From Streptomyces composti (GTDB lineage Bacteria > Actinomycetota > Actinomycetes > Streptomycetales > Streptomycetaceae), in assembly GCF_012034205.1 (NCBI RefSeq), contig NZ_JAATEM010000017.1, positions 1 to 64,000 on the forward strand: a stretch of 64,000 bases of DNA, read 5' to 3'. Below the pieces are notes generated by a model. The model made no database searches. It saw only the letters and a list, made by a program, of their open reading frames with translations, and was not told where the DNA came from. Shown here one piece after another: positions 8,827 to 17,672 of the stretch. Within the stretch, counting starts at the first letter, position 1. Every line of letters begins with the position of its first letter. The position numbers were made by a program, and so were the translations under genes.

Positions 8827-10236
8827 TCACACGTCGAAGTACAGCTCGAACTCGTGCGGGTGCGGGCGGAGCTGGAGGGGGGCGATCTCGTTGGTGCGCT
8901 TGTAGTCGATCCACGTCTCGATCAGGTCGGACGTGAAGACGTCGCCCTGGAGAAGGAACTCGTGGTCGGCCTCGAGGGCGTCGAGGACGGCGCCGAGGGA
9001 GGTCGGGACCTGGGCCACGTTGGCGTGCTCCTCGGGAGCCAGCTCGTAGAGGTCCTTGTCGATCGGCTCGGCCGGCTCGATCTTGTTCTTGATGCCGTCC
9101 AGGCCCGCCAGCAGCAGCGCGGAGAACGCCAGGTACGGGTTGCCGGAGGAGTCGGGGGCGCGGAACTCGACGCGCTTGGCCTTCGGGTTCGAGCCGGTGA
9201 TCGGGATACGCATGGCCGCGGAGCGGTTGCGCTGCGAGTACACCAGGTTGATCGGCGCCTCGAAGCCCGGCACCAGGCGGTGGTAGGAGTTCACCGTCGG
9301 GTTGGTGAAGGCCAGCAGCGACGGGGCGTGCTTGAGGATGCCGCCGATGTAGTACCGGGCGGTGTCCGACAGGCCGGCGTAGCCCTGCTCGTCGTAGAAG
9401 AGGGGCTCGCCGCCCGCCCACAGCGACTGGTGGACGTGCATGCCCGAGCCGTTGTCACCGAAGATCGGCTTCGGCATGAACGTGGCGGTCTTGCCGTTGC
9501 GCCAGGCGACGTTCTTGACGATGTACTTGAACAGCTGCAGGTCGTCGGCGGCGGCGAGCAGCGTGTTGAACTTGTAGTTGATCTCGGCCTGGCCGGCGGT
9601 GCCCACCTCGTGGTGCTGGCGCTCGACCTTCAGGCCCGCCTTCTCCAGCTCCAGGGTGATCTCGGCGCGCAGGTCGGCGAAGTGGTCGACCGGCGGGACC
9701 GGGAAGTAGCCGCCCTTGTAGCGGACCTTGTAACCGCGGTTCTCCTCGATGGCGCCGGTGTTCCAGGCGCCCGCCTCGGAGTCGATGTGGTAGAAGGACT
9801 CGTTCTCGGACGTCTTGAAGCGCACGCTGTCGAAGACGTAGAACTCGGCCTCGGGGCCGAAGAACGCGGTGTCGGCGATGCCCGTGGAGGCGAGGTAGGC
9901 CTCGGCCTTCTTCGCCACGTTCCGCGGGTCACGCGAGTACTGCTCGCCCGTGATCGGGTCATGGATGAAGAAGTTGATGTTCAGCGTCTTGTCGCGCCGG
10001 AACGGGTCGACCCGGGCGGTGGACAGGTCCGCGCGCAGCGCCATGTCCGACTCGTGGATGGCCTGGAAACCACGGATCGAGGATCCGTCGAAGGCCAGCT
10101 CCTCGTCGGGGTCGAACGCCTCAGCAGGCACCGTGAAGTGCTGCATCACGCCCGGGAGGTCGCAGAAGCGGACGTCGATGAACTTGACGTCCTCGTCCGC
10201 GATGAACTTCTTGGCCTCGTCGGCGTTCTGGAACAT
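8827..10236 (-). CDS. glnA: glutamine synthetase type I (GSI-beta)
   Basis: Glutamate + NH3 + ATP to glutamine; a 469-residue subunit of the cytoplasmic dodecamer. Signature regions are [49 protein letters not shown] and NRSAAMRIP. Tyr397 in [10 protein letters not shown] is the adenylylation site, at the same number as in the well-studied enzymes, and glnE lies 35 kb away in this window. The frame is open 23 codons upstream, but [11 protein letters not shown] is the conserved start and follows AGGAGGAGCTGG. A four-half-site GlnR box lies about 100 nt upstream, so nitrogen control is expected at both transcription and activity. Confidence 0.97.
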   Translation of the reverse strand: MFQNADEAKKFIADEDVKFIDVRFCDLPGVMQHFTVPAEAFDPDEELAFDGSSIRGFQAIHESDMALRADLSTARVDPFRRDKTLNINFFIHDPITGEQYSRDPRNVAKKAEAYLASTGIADTAFFGPEAEFYVFDSVRFKTSENESFYHIDSEAGAWNTGAIEENRGYKVRYKGGYFPVPPVDHFADLRAEITLELEKAGLKVERQHHEVGTAGQAEINYKFNTLLAAADDLQLFKYIVKNVAWRNGKTATFMPKPIFGDNGSGMHVHQSLWAGGEPLFYDEQGYAGLSDTARYYIGGILKHAPSLLAFTNPTVNSYHRLVPGFEAPINLVYSQRNRSAAMRIPITGSNPKAKRVEFRAPDSSGNPYLAFSALLLAGLDGIKNKIEPAEPIDKDLYELAPEEHANVAQVPTSLGAVLDALEADHEFLLQGDVFTSDLIETWIDYKRTNEIAPLQLRPHPHEFELYFDV

Positions 10237-10333
10237 CCAGCTCCTCCTACTCCCGACCGCTGCGCCGGGGTGGTAGATCGTTGGTGCGGCCAGTGCGGGT
10301 GGCACACGCTGTGCTCGACCCTAAGGACGGGTG

Positions 10334-10371
10334 ATTTCTCGGGCGTGACCCATTTGTTTCGCACAAGTTAA
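10334..10371 (-). promoter_or_regulatory. GlnR box of glnA
   Basis: Read on the glnA strand the site is TTAAC-N6-GAAAC-N6-GTCAC-N6-GAAAT, four half-sites with exact 6-nt spacers, as in GlnR a/b-site pairs of Streptomyces. It lies 98 nt upstream of the glnA start codon. RDD gene expression on the other side could also be affected. Confidence 0.85.
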
Positions 10372-10446
10372 CCGGCGCGTCCTCCACGGTAGCCCCGACG
10401 CACCCCGGCGTCCCCCGGTCATATCCGGGCGCAGTACCGTGGACGG

Positions 10447-10914
10447 GTGGACAACAGGCAAGCAATCGGATCATGGCTCTCCGGCCCCCGCTCGGCCATG
10501 GAGGCCGCCGGTGCCGACTTGGGTTACCGGGGCGAGCAGCTGGGGCTGCCGGAGTCGGGACCGGGGTCGATCGCCCGGCCGGGCCGCAGGCTCGGCGCCC
10601 TGGCGGTGGACTGGTCCCTGTGCGTCTTGATCGCATACGGTCTGATCACCGACGGCTACGGGCAGGCGACCAGCAACTGGGCGCTGCTGATCTTCCTGGT
10701 GCTGAGCATCCTCACCGTGGGCACGCTGGGCTTCACCCCGGGCAAGCGCCTGTTCGGCCTGCGGGTCGTCCAGGTCGGCACCGGCCAGGTCCACCCGGGC
10801 CGCGCCCTGCTCCGCTCGGTGCTGCTGTGCCTGGCGGTCCCGGCCCTGATCTGGGACCGCGACGGCCGCGGTCTGCACGACCGGCTCGCGGGCACGGTCG
10901 AGATCCGTCTCTGA
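10447..10914 (+). CDS. RDD family membrane protein
   Basis: A 155-residue membrane protein. The N-terminal 45 residues are cytoplasmic; RPGRRLGALAVDW carries the Arg and Asp residues that name the RDD family, followed by two to three membrane segments (FLVLSILTVGTLGF is clear) and WDRDGRGLHDRLAGT at the end, the usual RDD terminus. Function is unknown. It diverges from glnA across the GlnR box and is convergent with the DUF4191 gene; the trio glnA-RDD-DUF4191 is also found together in mycobacteria. GTG start. Confidence 0.88.
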   Translation: MDNRQAIGSWLSGPRSAMEAAGADLGYRGEQLGLPESGPGSIARPGRRLGALAVDWSLCVLIAYGLITDGYGQATSNWALLIFLVLSILTVGTLGFTPGKRLFGLRVVQVGTGQVHPGRALLRSVLLCLAVPALIWDRDGRGLHDRLAGTVEIRL

Positions 10915-10948
10915 GCCGGAAGCACGTGCTCCGGCAGCCACAGGACTT

Positions 10949-11002
10949 CCCATACGACGGTGGGGCGCCCGGAGAGATCCGGGCGCCCCACCGTCGTATG
11001 GG
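10949..11002. terminator. bidirectional terminator, 25-bp perfect hairpin
   Basis: Arms 10949-10973 and 10978-11002 are perfectly complementary (starting CCCATACGACGG) around a GAGA loop, between the convergent RDD and DUF4191 genes. Confidence 0.9.
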
Positions 11003-11047
11003 TGCGTCGTGCGGGCCGGCGGGCTGCCGGCCGGCCCGGGATGCGGC

Positions 11048-11749
11048 TCAGCGCATCTTCGGGCCGCCCTTCGGGAGCTTCATCCCCTTCGGCATCGGCC
11101 CCTTGGGCAGCGGCATGTTGCTCATCAGGTCGCCCAGGGCGCGCAGCCGGTCGTTGGTCGCGGTCACCTGCGGGCCGGTGAGCACACGGGGCAGCTTGAC
11201 CATGGTGGTGCGCAGCTTCTTCAGCTCCACCTGGCCCTCGCCCGTGCCCACGATGATGTCGTGCACCGGGACGTCGGCGACGATGCGGTTCATCCGCCTC
11301 TTCTCCGCGGCGAGCAGGCTCTTCACCCGGTTCGGATTGCCCTCCGCGACCAGCACGATGCCGGCCTTGCCGACCGCGCGGTGCACCACGTCCTGGTTGC
11401 GGTTCATCGCCACCGCGGGGGTGGTCGTCCAGCCCCGCCCGATGTTGTCGAGCACGGCCGCCGCTGCGCCCGGCTGTCCCTCCATCTGCCCGAAGGCCGC
11501 TCGCTCGGCACGGCGTCCGAAGACGATCGCCGTCGCGAGGAAGGCGAGCAGGAAGCCGAGGATGCCGAGATAGATGGGGTGACCGATCAAGAAACCGATC
11601 GCGAGGAAGACACCGAAGGTGACGATTCCGACAGCCGCGAGTACAAGACCGATCTTCTTGTCGGCCCTGCGGGTCATCTTGTAGGTCAGGGCGATCTGCT
11701 TCAGTCGCCCGGGGTTCGCAGCGTCCGCTGCAGTTTCCTTCCTCGCCAT
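11048..11749 (-). CDS. DUF4191 domain integral membrane protein
   Basis: 233 residues with two adjacent membrane helices at about 33-80 (IGLVLAAVGIVTFGVFLAIGF and IYLGILGFLLAFLATAIVF) and a basic cytoplasmic tail ending in Gly/Pro/Lys/Met repeats (LPKGPMPKGMKLPKGG). It matches DUF4191, an actinobacterial family encoded next to lipA (Rv2219 in M. tuberculosis). Function unknown; conserved linkage to lipA hints at a link with lipoylation or the membrane but proves nothing. The small gene upstream and lipA are on the same strand. Confidence 0.9.
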   Translation of the reverse strand: MARKETAADAANPGRLKQIALTYKMTRRADKKIGLVLAAVGIVTFGVFLAIGFLIGHPIYLGILGFLLAFLATAIVFGRRAERAAFGQMEGQPGAAAAVLDNIGRGWTTTPAVAMNRNQDVVHRAVGKAGIVLVAEGNPNRVKSLLAAEKRRMNRIVADVPVHDIIVGTGEGQVELKKLRTTMVKLPRVLTGPQVTATNDRLRALGDLMSNMPLPKGPMPKGMKLPKGGPKMR

Positions 11750-11781
11750 GCCACGAAGTCTACGTGGCTCCGGCGGCGGAC

Positions 11782-11982
11782 TCAGCGGCGGGCGGACCGG
11801 GACTGCTCGAGGACCCGCTGCGCCTCCACCCGGTCCTTGGCCCGGCGGCGGTCCTCGAGCACGGAGGTCCAGGCATTGCGGCGGGCGGTGCGCTGGCCCC
11901 CGCTCATCAGCAGCGACTCCACGGCCCGCAGCGCGGTGGTGAAGGACGGTATGGCGGTGGCGCGGACAGGCGCGGCCTGCAT
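11782..11982 (-). CDS. conserved small protein, 66 aa
   Basis: A short, Arg-rich protein with a predicted C-terminal helix (EDRRRAKDRVEAQRVLEQS). I recognise it only as a small conserved gene between lipA and the DUF4191 gene in Streptomyces. Start ATG follows GAGGGGGTACC. It lies 32 nt upstream of the DUF4191 gene and probably shares its transcript. Confidence 0.65.
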   Translation of the reverse strand: MQAAPVRATAIPSFTTALRAVESLLMSGGQRTARRNAWTSVLEDRRRAKDRVEAQRVLEQSRSARR

Positions 11983-12317
11983 GGTGGAGGTACCCCCTCG
12001 GTCAAGGCTCCGGGTGACGCACGGGATGCACGTGCTGTGATTCCACTGTCACTGACGGGTGTTACCAGGGCGTGACCAGGCGGTCAAACGCCCATGAAGC
12101 CCCGGTGCGCAGGCCCGGAACGCCGGCGCGGCCCCGACCGGTGCCCTCATCTGCGAGGACGGCCGGGGCCGCGCTTCTCGGCCATTACCAGCGAGTAGGA
12201 TCTTGTGCGCGAATTCACACGCAGCTCGGGCCCGCGACGGTTAGATCCGCGGAAGTCCGGTTCCGGAAGGTCAGCACTGACAGTGCCGGTCCGCTCCCCG
12301 CGCCGGACGGCCCGGCC
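11983..12317. other. intergenic region between lipA and the small gene
   Basis: 335 nt without a supported gene. It holds the probable lipA terminator and the AT-richer promoter zone of the small gene/DUF4191 pair (about 12030-12070). Nothing else was recognised. Confidence 0.6.
12126..12174 (-). terminator. probable lipA terminator
   Basis: Inverted repeat GCGCGGCCCCG / CGGGGCCGCGC with a 27-nt loop, about 145 nt past the lipA stop. Confidence 0.5.
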
Positions 12318-13283
12318 TCAGACCGCCTGAGCCGCGATGTAGCCGCCCCGCTTCTCCACGGCCATCTGGTACAGGCGCCCGGCGCGGTACGAGGAGCGCA
12401 CCAGCGGGCCGGACATCACGCCGGAGAAGCCGATCTCCTCGGCCTCCTCCTTCAGCTCCACGAACTCGTGCGGCTTCACCCAGCGCTCCACCGGGTGGTG
12501 CCGGACGGAGGGGCGCAGGTACTGGGTGATGGTGACCAGCTCGCAGCCGGCGTCGTGCAGCTGCTGCAGCGCCTCGCTGACCTCCTCGCGGGTCTCGCCC
12601 ATGCCGAGGATCAGGTTCGACTTGGTGACCAGGCCGTAGTCGCGGGCCTTGGTGATGACCTCGAGGGAGCGCTCGTAGCGGAAGCCGGGGCGGATGCGCT
12701 TGAAGATCCGCGGCACCGTCTCCACGTTGTGCGCGAAGACCTCGGGGCGGGAGGAGAAGACCTCCTCCAGCTGCTCGGGGACCGCGTTGAAGTCGGGGGC
12801 CAGCAGCTCGACCTTGGTGCGGCCGCCCTCGCGGTCCGCGGTCTGCTGGTGGATCTGGCGCACGGTCTCGGCGTACAGCCAGGCGCCGCCGTCCTCCAGG
12901 TCGTCGCGGGCGACACCGGTGATGGTGGCGTAGTTCAGGTCCATGGTGACCACGGACTCGCCCACCCGGCGCGGCTCGTCACGGTCGAGCGCCTGGGGCT
13001 TGCCGGTGTCGATCTGGCAGAAGTCGCAGCGCCGGGTGCACTGGTCGCCGCCGATGAGGAAGGTCGCCTCGCGGTCCTCCCAGCACTCGTAGATGTTCGG
13101 ACAGCCGGCTTCCTGGCAGACCGTGTGCAGGCCCTCGCTCTTGACCAGGTTCTGCATCTTCGAGTACTCGGGGCCCATTTTCGCCCGGGTCTTGATCCAC
13201 TCGGGCTTGCGCTCGATGGGGGTCTGGCTGTTGCGGACCTCCAGGCGCAGCATCTTGCGTCCGTCGGGTGCGACTGCGGACAC
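12318..13283 (-). CDS. lipA: lipoyl synthase
   Basis: Radical-SAM enzyme inserting two sulfurs into octanoyl groups on E2 and GcvH proteins. 321 residues. Two Fe-S cluster motifs are present: [12 protein letters not shown] for the auxiliary cluster and CTRRCDFC for the SAM cluster, plus [14 protein letters not shown] [15 protein letters not shown] and QYLRPS. The frame is open 95 codons further upstream but that part is Arg/Gly-rich; the GTG at [15 protein letters not shown] follows AGGGAG with good spacing and fits the family length. It lies 107 nt after lipB on the same strand. Confidence 0.95.
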   Translation of the reverse strand: MSAVAPDGRKMLRLEVRNSQTPIERKPEWIKTRAKMGPEYSKMQNLVKSEGLHTVCQEAGCPNIYECWEDREATFLIGGDQCTRRCDFCQIDTGKPQALDRDEPRRVGESVVTMDLNYATITGVARDDLEDGGAWLYAETVRQIHQQTADREGGRTKVELLAPDFNAVPEQLEEVFSSRPEVFAHNVETVPRIFKRIRPGFRYERSLEVITKARDYGLVTKSNLILGMGETREEVSEALQQLHDAGCELVTITQYLRPSVRHHPVERWVKPHEFVELKEEAEEIGFSGVMSGPLVRSSYRAGRLYQMAVEKRGGYIAAQAV

Positions 13284-13390
13284 GACCGGCTCCCTAACGA
13301 TTGATTCTTCGGCGACCTTCAGGGTACGCCCGTGGATTTGAATGCCCGGGGTGAGTACCGACCCCACTGTCAACACCGGGCGGACCGTAT

Positions 13391-14188
13391 CTATGCCGGT
13401 GTCTTCTCGATCGCCCTCGGCTTGAGTTCCGCGTTCTCCAGCACGTCCCGCAGATGCCGCTCGACCACCGGCAGAACCTCCTCGACGGTGATGTCCCGGC
13501 CCAGCTCGCTCGCGAGCGAGGCGACCCCGGCGTCCCGGATGCCGCAGGGGATGATCTTGTCGAACCACTTGTTGTCCGGGTTCACGTTCAGGGCGAATCC
13601 ATGCATGGTGACGCCCTTGGCGACCCGGATGCCGATGGCCGCGATCTTGCGGTCCTCGCGGCGCTGGCCGGCGTTGGACGGGGCGTACTCCGGGCCGTTG
13701 AGGCGCGGGTCGAACTCCTCGTCGTGCAGCCGCGGGTCGAAGTCCAGGGAGAGCCCGCCGAGGGCGGGGCGCTGCTCGACCGGGTCGCCGAGGACCCAGA
13801 CGCCGCTGCGGCCCTCCACCCGGGTGGTCTCCAGGCCGAACTCCGCACAGGTGCGGATCAGCGCCTCCTCCAGGCGGCGCACGTGGGCCACCACGTCCAC
13901 GGGGCGGGGCAGCTTCTGGATCGGGTAGCCGACCAGCTGGCCGGGACCGTGCCAGGTGATCTTGCCGCCGCGGTCCACGTCGATGACGGGGGTGCCGTCC
14001 AGCGGGCGCTCGCTGTCCTCGGTGCGCCGGCCCGCGGTGTAGACGGGCTGGTGCTCGAGCAGCAGCACGGTGTCGGGCACCTCGTCGGCGAACCGCGCGG
14101 CGTGCACCCGGCGCTGCTCCTCCCAGGCCGCCCGATACTCCACGGCGTCGGCACCGAACCCCATCCGGACGAACCGCAGCTCACTCAC
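13391..14188 (-). CDS. lipB: lipoyl(octanoyl) transferase
   Basis: Transfers octanoyl from acyl carrier protein to lipoyl domains, giving the substrate of LipA. 265 residues. Seen are [17 protein letters not shown], the lysine motif in [22 protein letters not shown] and the thioester cysteine in KIIPCGI. ATG start after GGGAGGCGCTTGCC. First gene of lipB-lipA; divergent from the NsdA-like regulator. Confidence 0.95.
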   Translation of the reverse strand: MSELRFVRMGFGADAVEYRAAWEEQRRVHAARFADEVPDTVLLLEHQPVYTAGRRTEDSERPLDGTPVIDVDRGGKITWHGPGQLVGYPIQKLPRPVDVVAHVRRLEEALIRTCAEFGLETTRVEGRSGVWVLGDPVEQRPALGGLSLDFDPRLHDEEFDPRLNGPEYAPSNAGQRREDRKIAAIGIRVAKGVTMHGFALNVNPDNKWFDKIIPCGIRDAGVASLASELGRDITVEEVLPVVERHLRDVLENAELKPRAIEKTPA

Positions 14189-14472
14189 GGCAAGCGCCTC
14201 CCTGCAAGTCGTAAGGCACGAAACGCACCCACGCCACTGTACGTCCGCGTGACCGGACGTCCTCCGTCAGCCTCAGGAGCCAATCCTCACACGATCGGAT
14301 GAATGCCTCCCGAACGCTGCGATCAGCTGCTTACTCTCCGCTACATTCGCGCCGTCCGGGGCGCCATAAGGGCTGCTCACCGGCAATACGGGCACATCAG
14401 ATCCACGGCAGCACCGGATCACCATCAGTTCACGCACATCAGTTCGCCGGAAGGCAGGAGACCGCACCGCAG

Positions 14473-15936
14473 ATGACGGAACGACCCGCGCAGCGCACCC
14501 CCAACCGTCAGCTCGCCGCGCTCATCGCAGAAGCGGGGTTCTCCAACGCGGGGCTCGCCCGTCGGGTGGACCAGCTCGGTCTGGAACACGGGCTCGACCT
14601 GAGATACGACAAGACCTCCGTCACCCGCTGGCTGCGCGGGCAGCAGCCCCGCGGCACCACCCCGGCGCTCATCGCGGAGGTGTTCACCCGCCGCCTCGGG
14701 CGCCGCCTCACCGCGCAGGACCTCGGGCTGGACTCCTGCACCCCCGTCTACGCGGGCCTGGAGTTCGCCGCCACGCCCGAGGAGGCGGTGGACATCGTCA
14801 GCGGGCTGTGGCGCAAGGACTCCGGCAGCCATGCGGAGCTGCGCAAGATCGCCTTCACCTCGGCCGGACTCGTCGTCCCCAGCCGCGACTGGCTGATCGG
14901 CCGCCCCGACGAGCGGGTGGCCCGTGCCGAGCCGCCGGTGCGGATCCCGGCCCAGGGCCGGCCGGCGACCCGCCCCTCCGCCCCGGCCGACCTCGGCTCC
15001 CGGCGCCGCCAGGCGGCCGAGCGCGCCCCCGGCCAGCGGGTCACCGGCGGCGACATCGCCGCGCTGCGCTCGGTGGGCGAGCTGTTCCGCACCCTGGACG
15101 ACGCCTACGGCGGCGGGCACGCCCGGCAGGCGCTGGTGCGCTATCTGGAGCACGAGTGCGAGCCGATGCTGCGCGGCACCTACGGGGAGCAGATCGGCCG
15201 CCGCCTGTTCGCCGCCGCCGCCGACCTGACCCGTCTCGCGGGCTGGACGTCGTACGACATCGGCGCGCACGGGCTCGCCCAGCGGTACTTCGTGCAGGCG
15301 CTGCGGCTGTCCCAGGCCGCCGGGGACCGGGCCTTCGGCGCCTACGTCCTGGTCTCCATGAGCCGGCAGGCCGTCTACCTCGGGCACGGCCGGGAGGCGG
15401 TGCAGCTGGCGCGGGTGGCGCAGCAGGGCGCGGGCAGCTCCGTGCCGCCCGTGGTGCAGGCGCTGCTGCACGCCGCCGAGGCGCGCGGGCACGGGGTGCT
15501 GGGCGAGGTGCGGGCCTGCACGGCCGCGCTGGTGCGCGCCGAGCGGGCGCTGGAGAGCGCCAGGCCCGGCGACGAGGTGCCGCACTGGGCGCGGTTCTTC
15601 GACGAGGCACAGCTCGCCGACGAGTTCGGGCACTGCCACCGGGATCTGCAGCAGTTCCGGGCGGCCGCCCAGCACGCCGAGCGCTCGCTCCATCTGCGCG
15701 CGCCCGGGTACGCGCGCAGCCGCCTGTTCTGCCGGGTGGTCCTCGCCACCGCCCGCCTCGGCCTCGGCGAACTCGACCAGGCCTGCCAGCTGGCGGCCGA
15801 GGCGGCCGGCCAGGCGGCGGAGATGCGCTCGGTGCGAGCGGTGGAGTACGTGCGCGACTTCGAACGCAGGCTGGAGCCCTACAAGGACGCGGTCCCGGTC
15901 CGTACCTACCGCGACAGAGTCGCGGCCCTCGGGTGA
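14473..15936 (+). CDS. NsdA-like HTH regulator with TPR-like repeats
   Basis: A 487-residue regulator. Residues 10-90 hold an unusual helix-turn-helix (SNAGLARRVDQLG, then TSVTRWLRGQQPRGTTPALIAEVF). The rest is helical and repeat-rich (GDRAFGAYVLVSMSRQAVYLG, LGELDQACQLAAEAAGQA), typical of the NsdA/NsdB group, which affect differentiation and antibiotic production in Streptomyces. Which member this is cannot be decided. The frame is open 58 codons upstream, but MTERPAQRTPNRQL is the natural start; AGGAG lies 13 nt before it. Divergent from lipB. Confidence 0.8.
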   Translation: MTERPAQRTPNRQLAALIAEAGFSNAGLARRVDQLGLEHGLDLRYDKTSVTRWLRGQQPRGTTPALIAEVFTRRLGRRLTAQDLGLDSCTPVYAGLEFAATPEEAVDIVSGLWRKDSGSHAELRKIAFTSAGLVVPSRDWLIGRPDERVARAEPPVRIPAQGRPATRPSAPADLGSRRRQAAERAPGQRVTGGDIAALRSVGELFRTLDDAYGGGHARQALVRYLEHECEPMLRGTYGEQIGRRLFAAAADLTRLAGWTSYDIGAHGLAQRYFVQALRLSQAAGDRAFGAYVLVSMSRQAVYLGHGREAVQLARVAQQGAGSSVPPVVQALLHAAEARGHGVLGEVRACTAALVRAERALESARPGDEVPHWARFFDEAQLADEFGHCHRDLQQFRAAAQHAERSLHLRAPGYARSRLFCRVVLATARLGLGELDQACQLAAEAAGQAAEMRSVRAVEYVRDFERRLEPYKDAVPVRTYRDRVAALG

Positions 15937-15990
15937 CGGCGGCTGCCGGGCCCGGGACGCGGCACAGGGAACCGGCGGGCCCCGGGAGCC

Positions 15991-16026
15991 CGCCCCGAGG
16001 TACGCCCGCGGGCGTACCTTGGGGCG
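15991..16026. promoter_or_regulatory. 36-bp near-perfect palindrome upstream of arsC-like gene
   Basis: 34 of 36 positions are self-complementary, with no spacer; only the symmetric pair 15997/16020 breaks it. The core AGGTACGCCCG / CGGGCGTACCT (15998-16019) is perfect. It ends one base before the ATG at 16028 and so covers the ribosome-binding region. It may be an operator, an RNA hairpin hiding the start codon, or the end of the preceding gene's transcript. Confidence 0.75.
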
Positions 16027-16027
16027 C

Positions 16028-16387
16028 ATGGAGATCTGGATCAATCCCGCCTGTTCCAAGTGCCGCAGCGCGCTCAGCCTGCTCGACGCGGAGGGCGCCG
16101 ACTACACCGTGCGCCGATACCTCGAGGACGTGCCGAGTGAGGACGAGATCCGCGAGGTGCTCCGGCGGCTGAAGCTGGAGCCGTGGGACATCACACGCAC
16201 CCAGGAGGCCGCGGCCAAGGAGCTGGGGCTGAAGGAGTGGCCGCGGGACGCCGGGGCGCGCGACAAGTGGATCGCGGCGCTGGCGCAGCACCCCAAGCTG
16301 ATCCAGCGGCCGATCATCACCGCGGACGACGGGACGGCGGTGGTGGCCCGTACCGAGGAGGCGGTGCGCGACGCGCTGTCCCGGTGA
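16028..16387 (+). CDS. ArsC/Spx-like reductase
   Basis: A 119-residue thioredoxin-fold protein of the ArsC (glutaredoxin-type) family. NPACSKCRSALSLL carries the active Cys near the N-terminus in a CxxC arrangement and QRPIITADDG near the end matches the family. It could reduce arsenate or act on protein thiols; there are no ars genes nearby, so an arsenate role is uncertain. A GTG/TTG three codons earlier would fall inside the upstream palindrome; the ATG is preferred. The only SD-like sequence is GGGGCG in the palindrome arm. Confidence 0.85.
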   Translation: MEIWINPACSKCRSALSLLDAEGADYTVRRYLEDVPSEDEIREVLRRLKLEPWDITRTQEAAAKELGLKEWPRDAGARDKWIAALAQHPKLIQRPIITADDGTAVVARTEEAVRDALSR

Positions 16388-16574
16388 CGCAGGCGTGGCA
16401 CCGGGGGCGCGGTCGGCGGCGCCCGGCGCGCCACCGCCGGGCGAGCCGTCCCGGGCCACGGCCAACTGCCGTGTGACGCAGGTTACTTCGGCGACTTGGG
16501 TCAACCGCTGAGTAACTCCGTTCGGTATCTCGTACATAGCGGCGTACGCTCCCCTACCTCTTCAGGAGGCGCGC

Positions 16575-17267
16575 ATGTCGCGTAGGAGAACTCTCGGCCC
16601 GAAGAAGAAGCTCGCGCTGCTGCTGAGCGCGGCCACGGTGGCGGGTGGCGGTGCCTTCGTCATGGCGAACACCTCGAACGCCGCGCAGACGCCGACCACC
16701 AAGTCGGCGGCGGACTCGACCGTGTGTCAGGGCCTCGCCACCGCGCTCGGCAACAACCAGCGCTTCATCGAGGCCCAGCGGGCCAACCCCGATGCGCAGT
16801 CCGAGGCGCGGATCGCCAACCGCGAGGCGGTCATCGAGGAGATCAAGCGCAAGCAGGAGGCGTCCGGATGCCAGGTTGGGGAGTCGGCTCAGGGCTCCCA
16901 GGCCGGGCAGCAGGCGGCGCCCTCCCAGCCCGCGCAGGGTGACCAGGCCGGCGGCGGCCAGCAGGCCGGAGACGACCAGGCGGGCGGCGGCCAGCAGGCC
17001 GGCGGTGGCGCCGCGGCCGGTGAGCAGGTCTGCCAGGGATCCACGGTCACGCTGTCCGGCGAGGACGGCGCCCCGGCCGCGTCCAGCAACCAGTTCCCCG
17101 CGGGCACCAAGCTGAAGGTGACCAACCTGGACAACAACAAGTCCACCACGGTGGAGGTCACCTCCGTCTCCGGAAGCTGTGTGCTGCTCAACAACGCCGC
17201 GTTCGAGCAGGTCCGCGAGCCCGGCAAGTTCCTGATCCGCCGGGCGCTGATCGAGAAGGTGGGGTGA
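16575..17267 (+). CDS. secreted protein with two-Cys helical module and RlpA-like C-terminus
   Basis: 230 residues. A signal peptide (RRRTLGPKKKLALLLSAATVAGGGAFVMA) is followed by a helical module at about 45-98 bounded by two Cys (TVCQGLATALGNN to QEASGC), a Gly/Gln/Ala linker with QQAGGGQQAGDDQAGGG-type repeats, and a C-terminal domain at about 155-230. In that domain, GTKLKVTNLDNNKSTTVEV resembles the RlpA/expansin double-psi beta-barrel but lacks the usual catalytic RDRGP-like loop. Likely acts at the cell wall; no enzyme function can be claimed. AGGAGG precedes the ATG. Confidence 0.75.
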   Translation: MSRRRTLGPKKKLALLLSAATVAGGGAFVMANTSNAAQTPTTKSAADSTVCQGLATALGNNQRFIEAQRANPDAQSEARIANREAVIEEIKRKQEASGCQVGESAQGSQAGQQAAPSQPAQGDQAGGGQQAGDDQAGGGQQAGGGAAAGEQVCQGSTVTLSGEDGAPAASSNQFPAGTKLKVTNLDNNKSTTVEVTSVSGSCVLLNNAAFEQVREPGKFLIRRALIEKVG

Positions 17268-17361
17268 GGCCCGGGCCGTCAGGAGTTCCCTGAGGCGGTG
17301 GCCCGGTTCGGGGGGCGGGGCGTGGTTCGTCGGCACGCCCCGGCTCCGGCCGCCGCCTCTC

Positions 17362-17401
17362 GCGGGCCCCGCCGCTCACGGCCACGAGCGGCGGGGCCCG
17401 C
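17362..17401 (+). terminator. strong hairpin terminator
   Basis: Perfect 16-bp inverted repeat (arms start GCGGGCCCCGCC) with an 8-nt loop, followed by TCTTT. It ends transcription of the secreted-protein gene. Confidence 0.85.
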
Positions 17402-17531
17402 TCTTTGCGTACGACCGGACGGACCACCGGGCGAACGGCCGTACGAAGCGGGCGGGCGGGCCGTGCCCCAGGCGGGCGGCACACCCGCTTGCGTCGTGCT
17501 CACAGAGTGAGCCGGCCCACAGCAGGCTCAG

Positions 17532-17569
17532 GTAACACGGGGTTCACACCTGGGCAATGGCCGGGAAAT
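17532..17569 (+). promoter_or_regulatory. GlnR box of glnII
   Basis: GTAAC-N6-TTCAC-N6-GCAAT-N6-GAAAT, four half-sites with exact 6-nt spacers, the same geometry as the site upstream of glnA. It lies 104 nt before the glnII start. Confidence 0.8.
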
Positions 17570-17672
17570 CGCCTGTTGCCAGGCTGCGGGGCACCGAGAG
17601 CGTGGCGCCCCGGTGCCGCAGCGCCAACGCACCCGCACTAGCGCCCAGACCCACCCCCGAAGGATGTGGACC

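Larger units (their letters stand above)
17268..17672. other. intergenic region upstream of glnII
   Basis: About 405 nt with no supported gene. It contains the terminator of the secreted-protein gene, then a GC-rich stretch without visible coding signature, then the GlnR box and promoter zone of glnII. Confidence 0.6.

Noticed and set aside
8854..10371. Long forward frame opposite glnA
   Set aside because: Val/Gly/Leu-rich antisense mirror of glnA with no domain.
16388..16574. c-di-AMP (ydaO-type) riboswitch before the RlpA-like secreted protein gene
   Set aside because: Checked because wall-active proteins in Streptomyces often have one; the conserved ydaO sequence blocks are not present.
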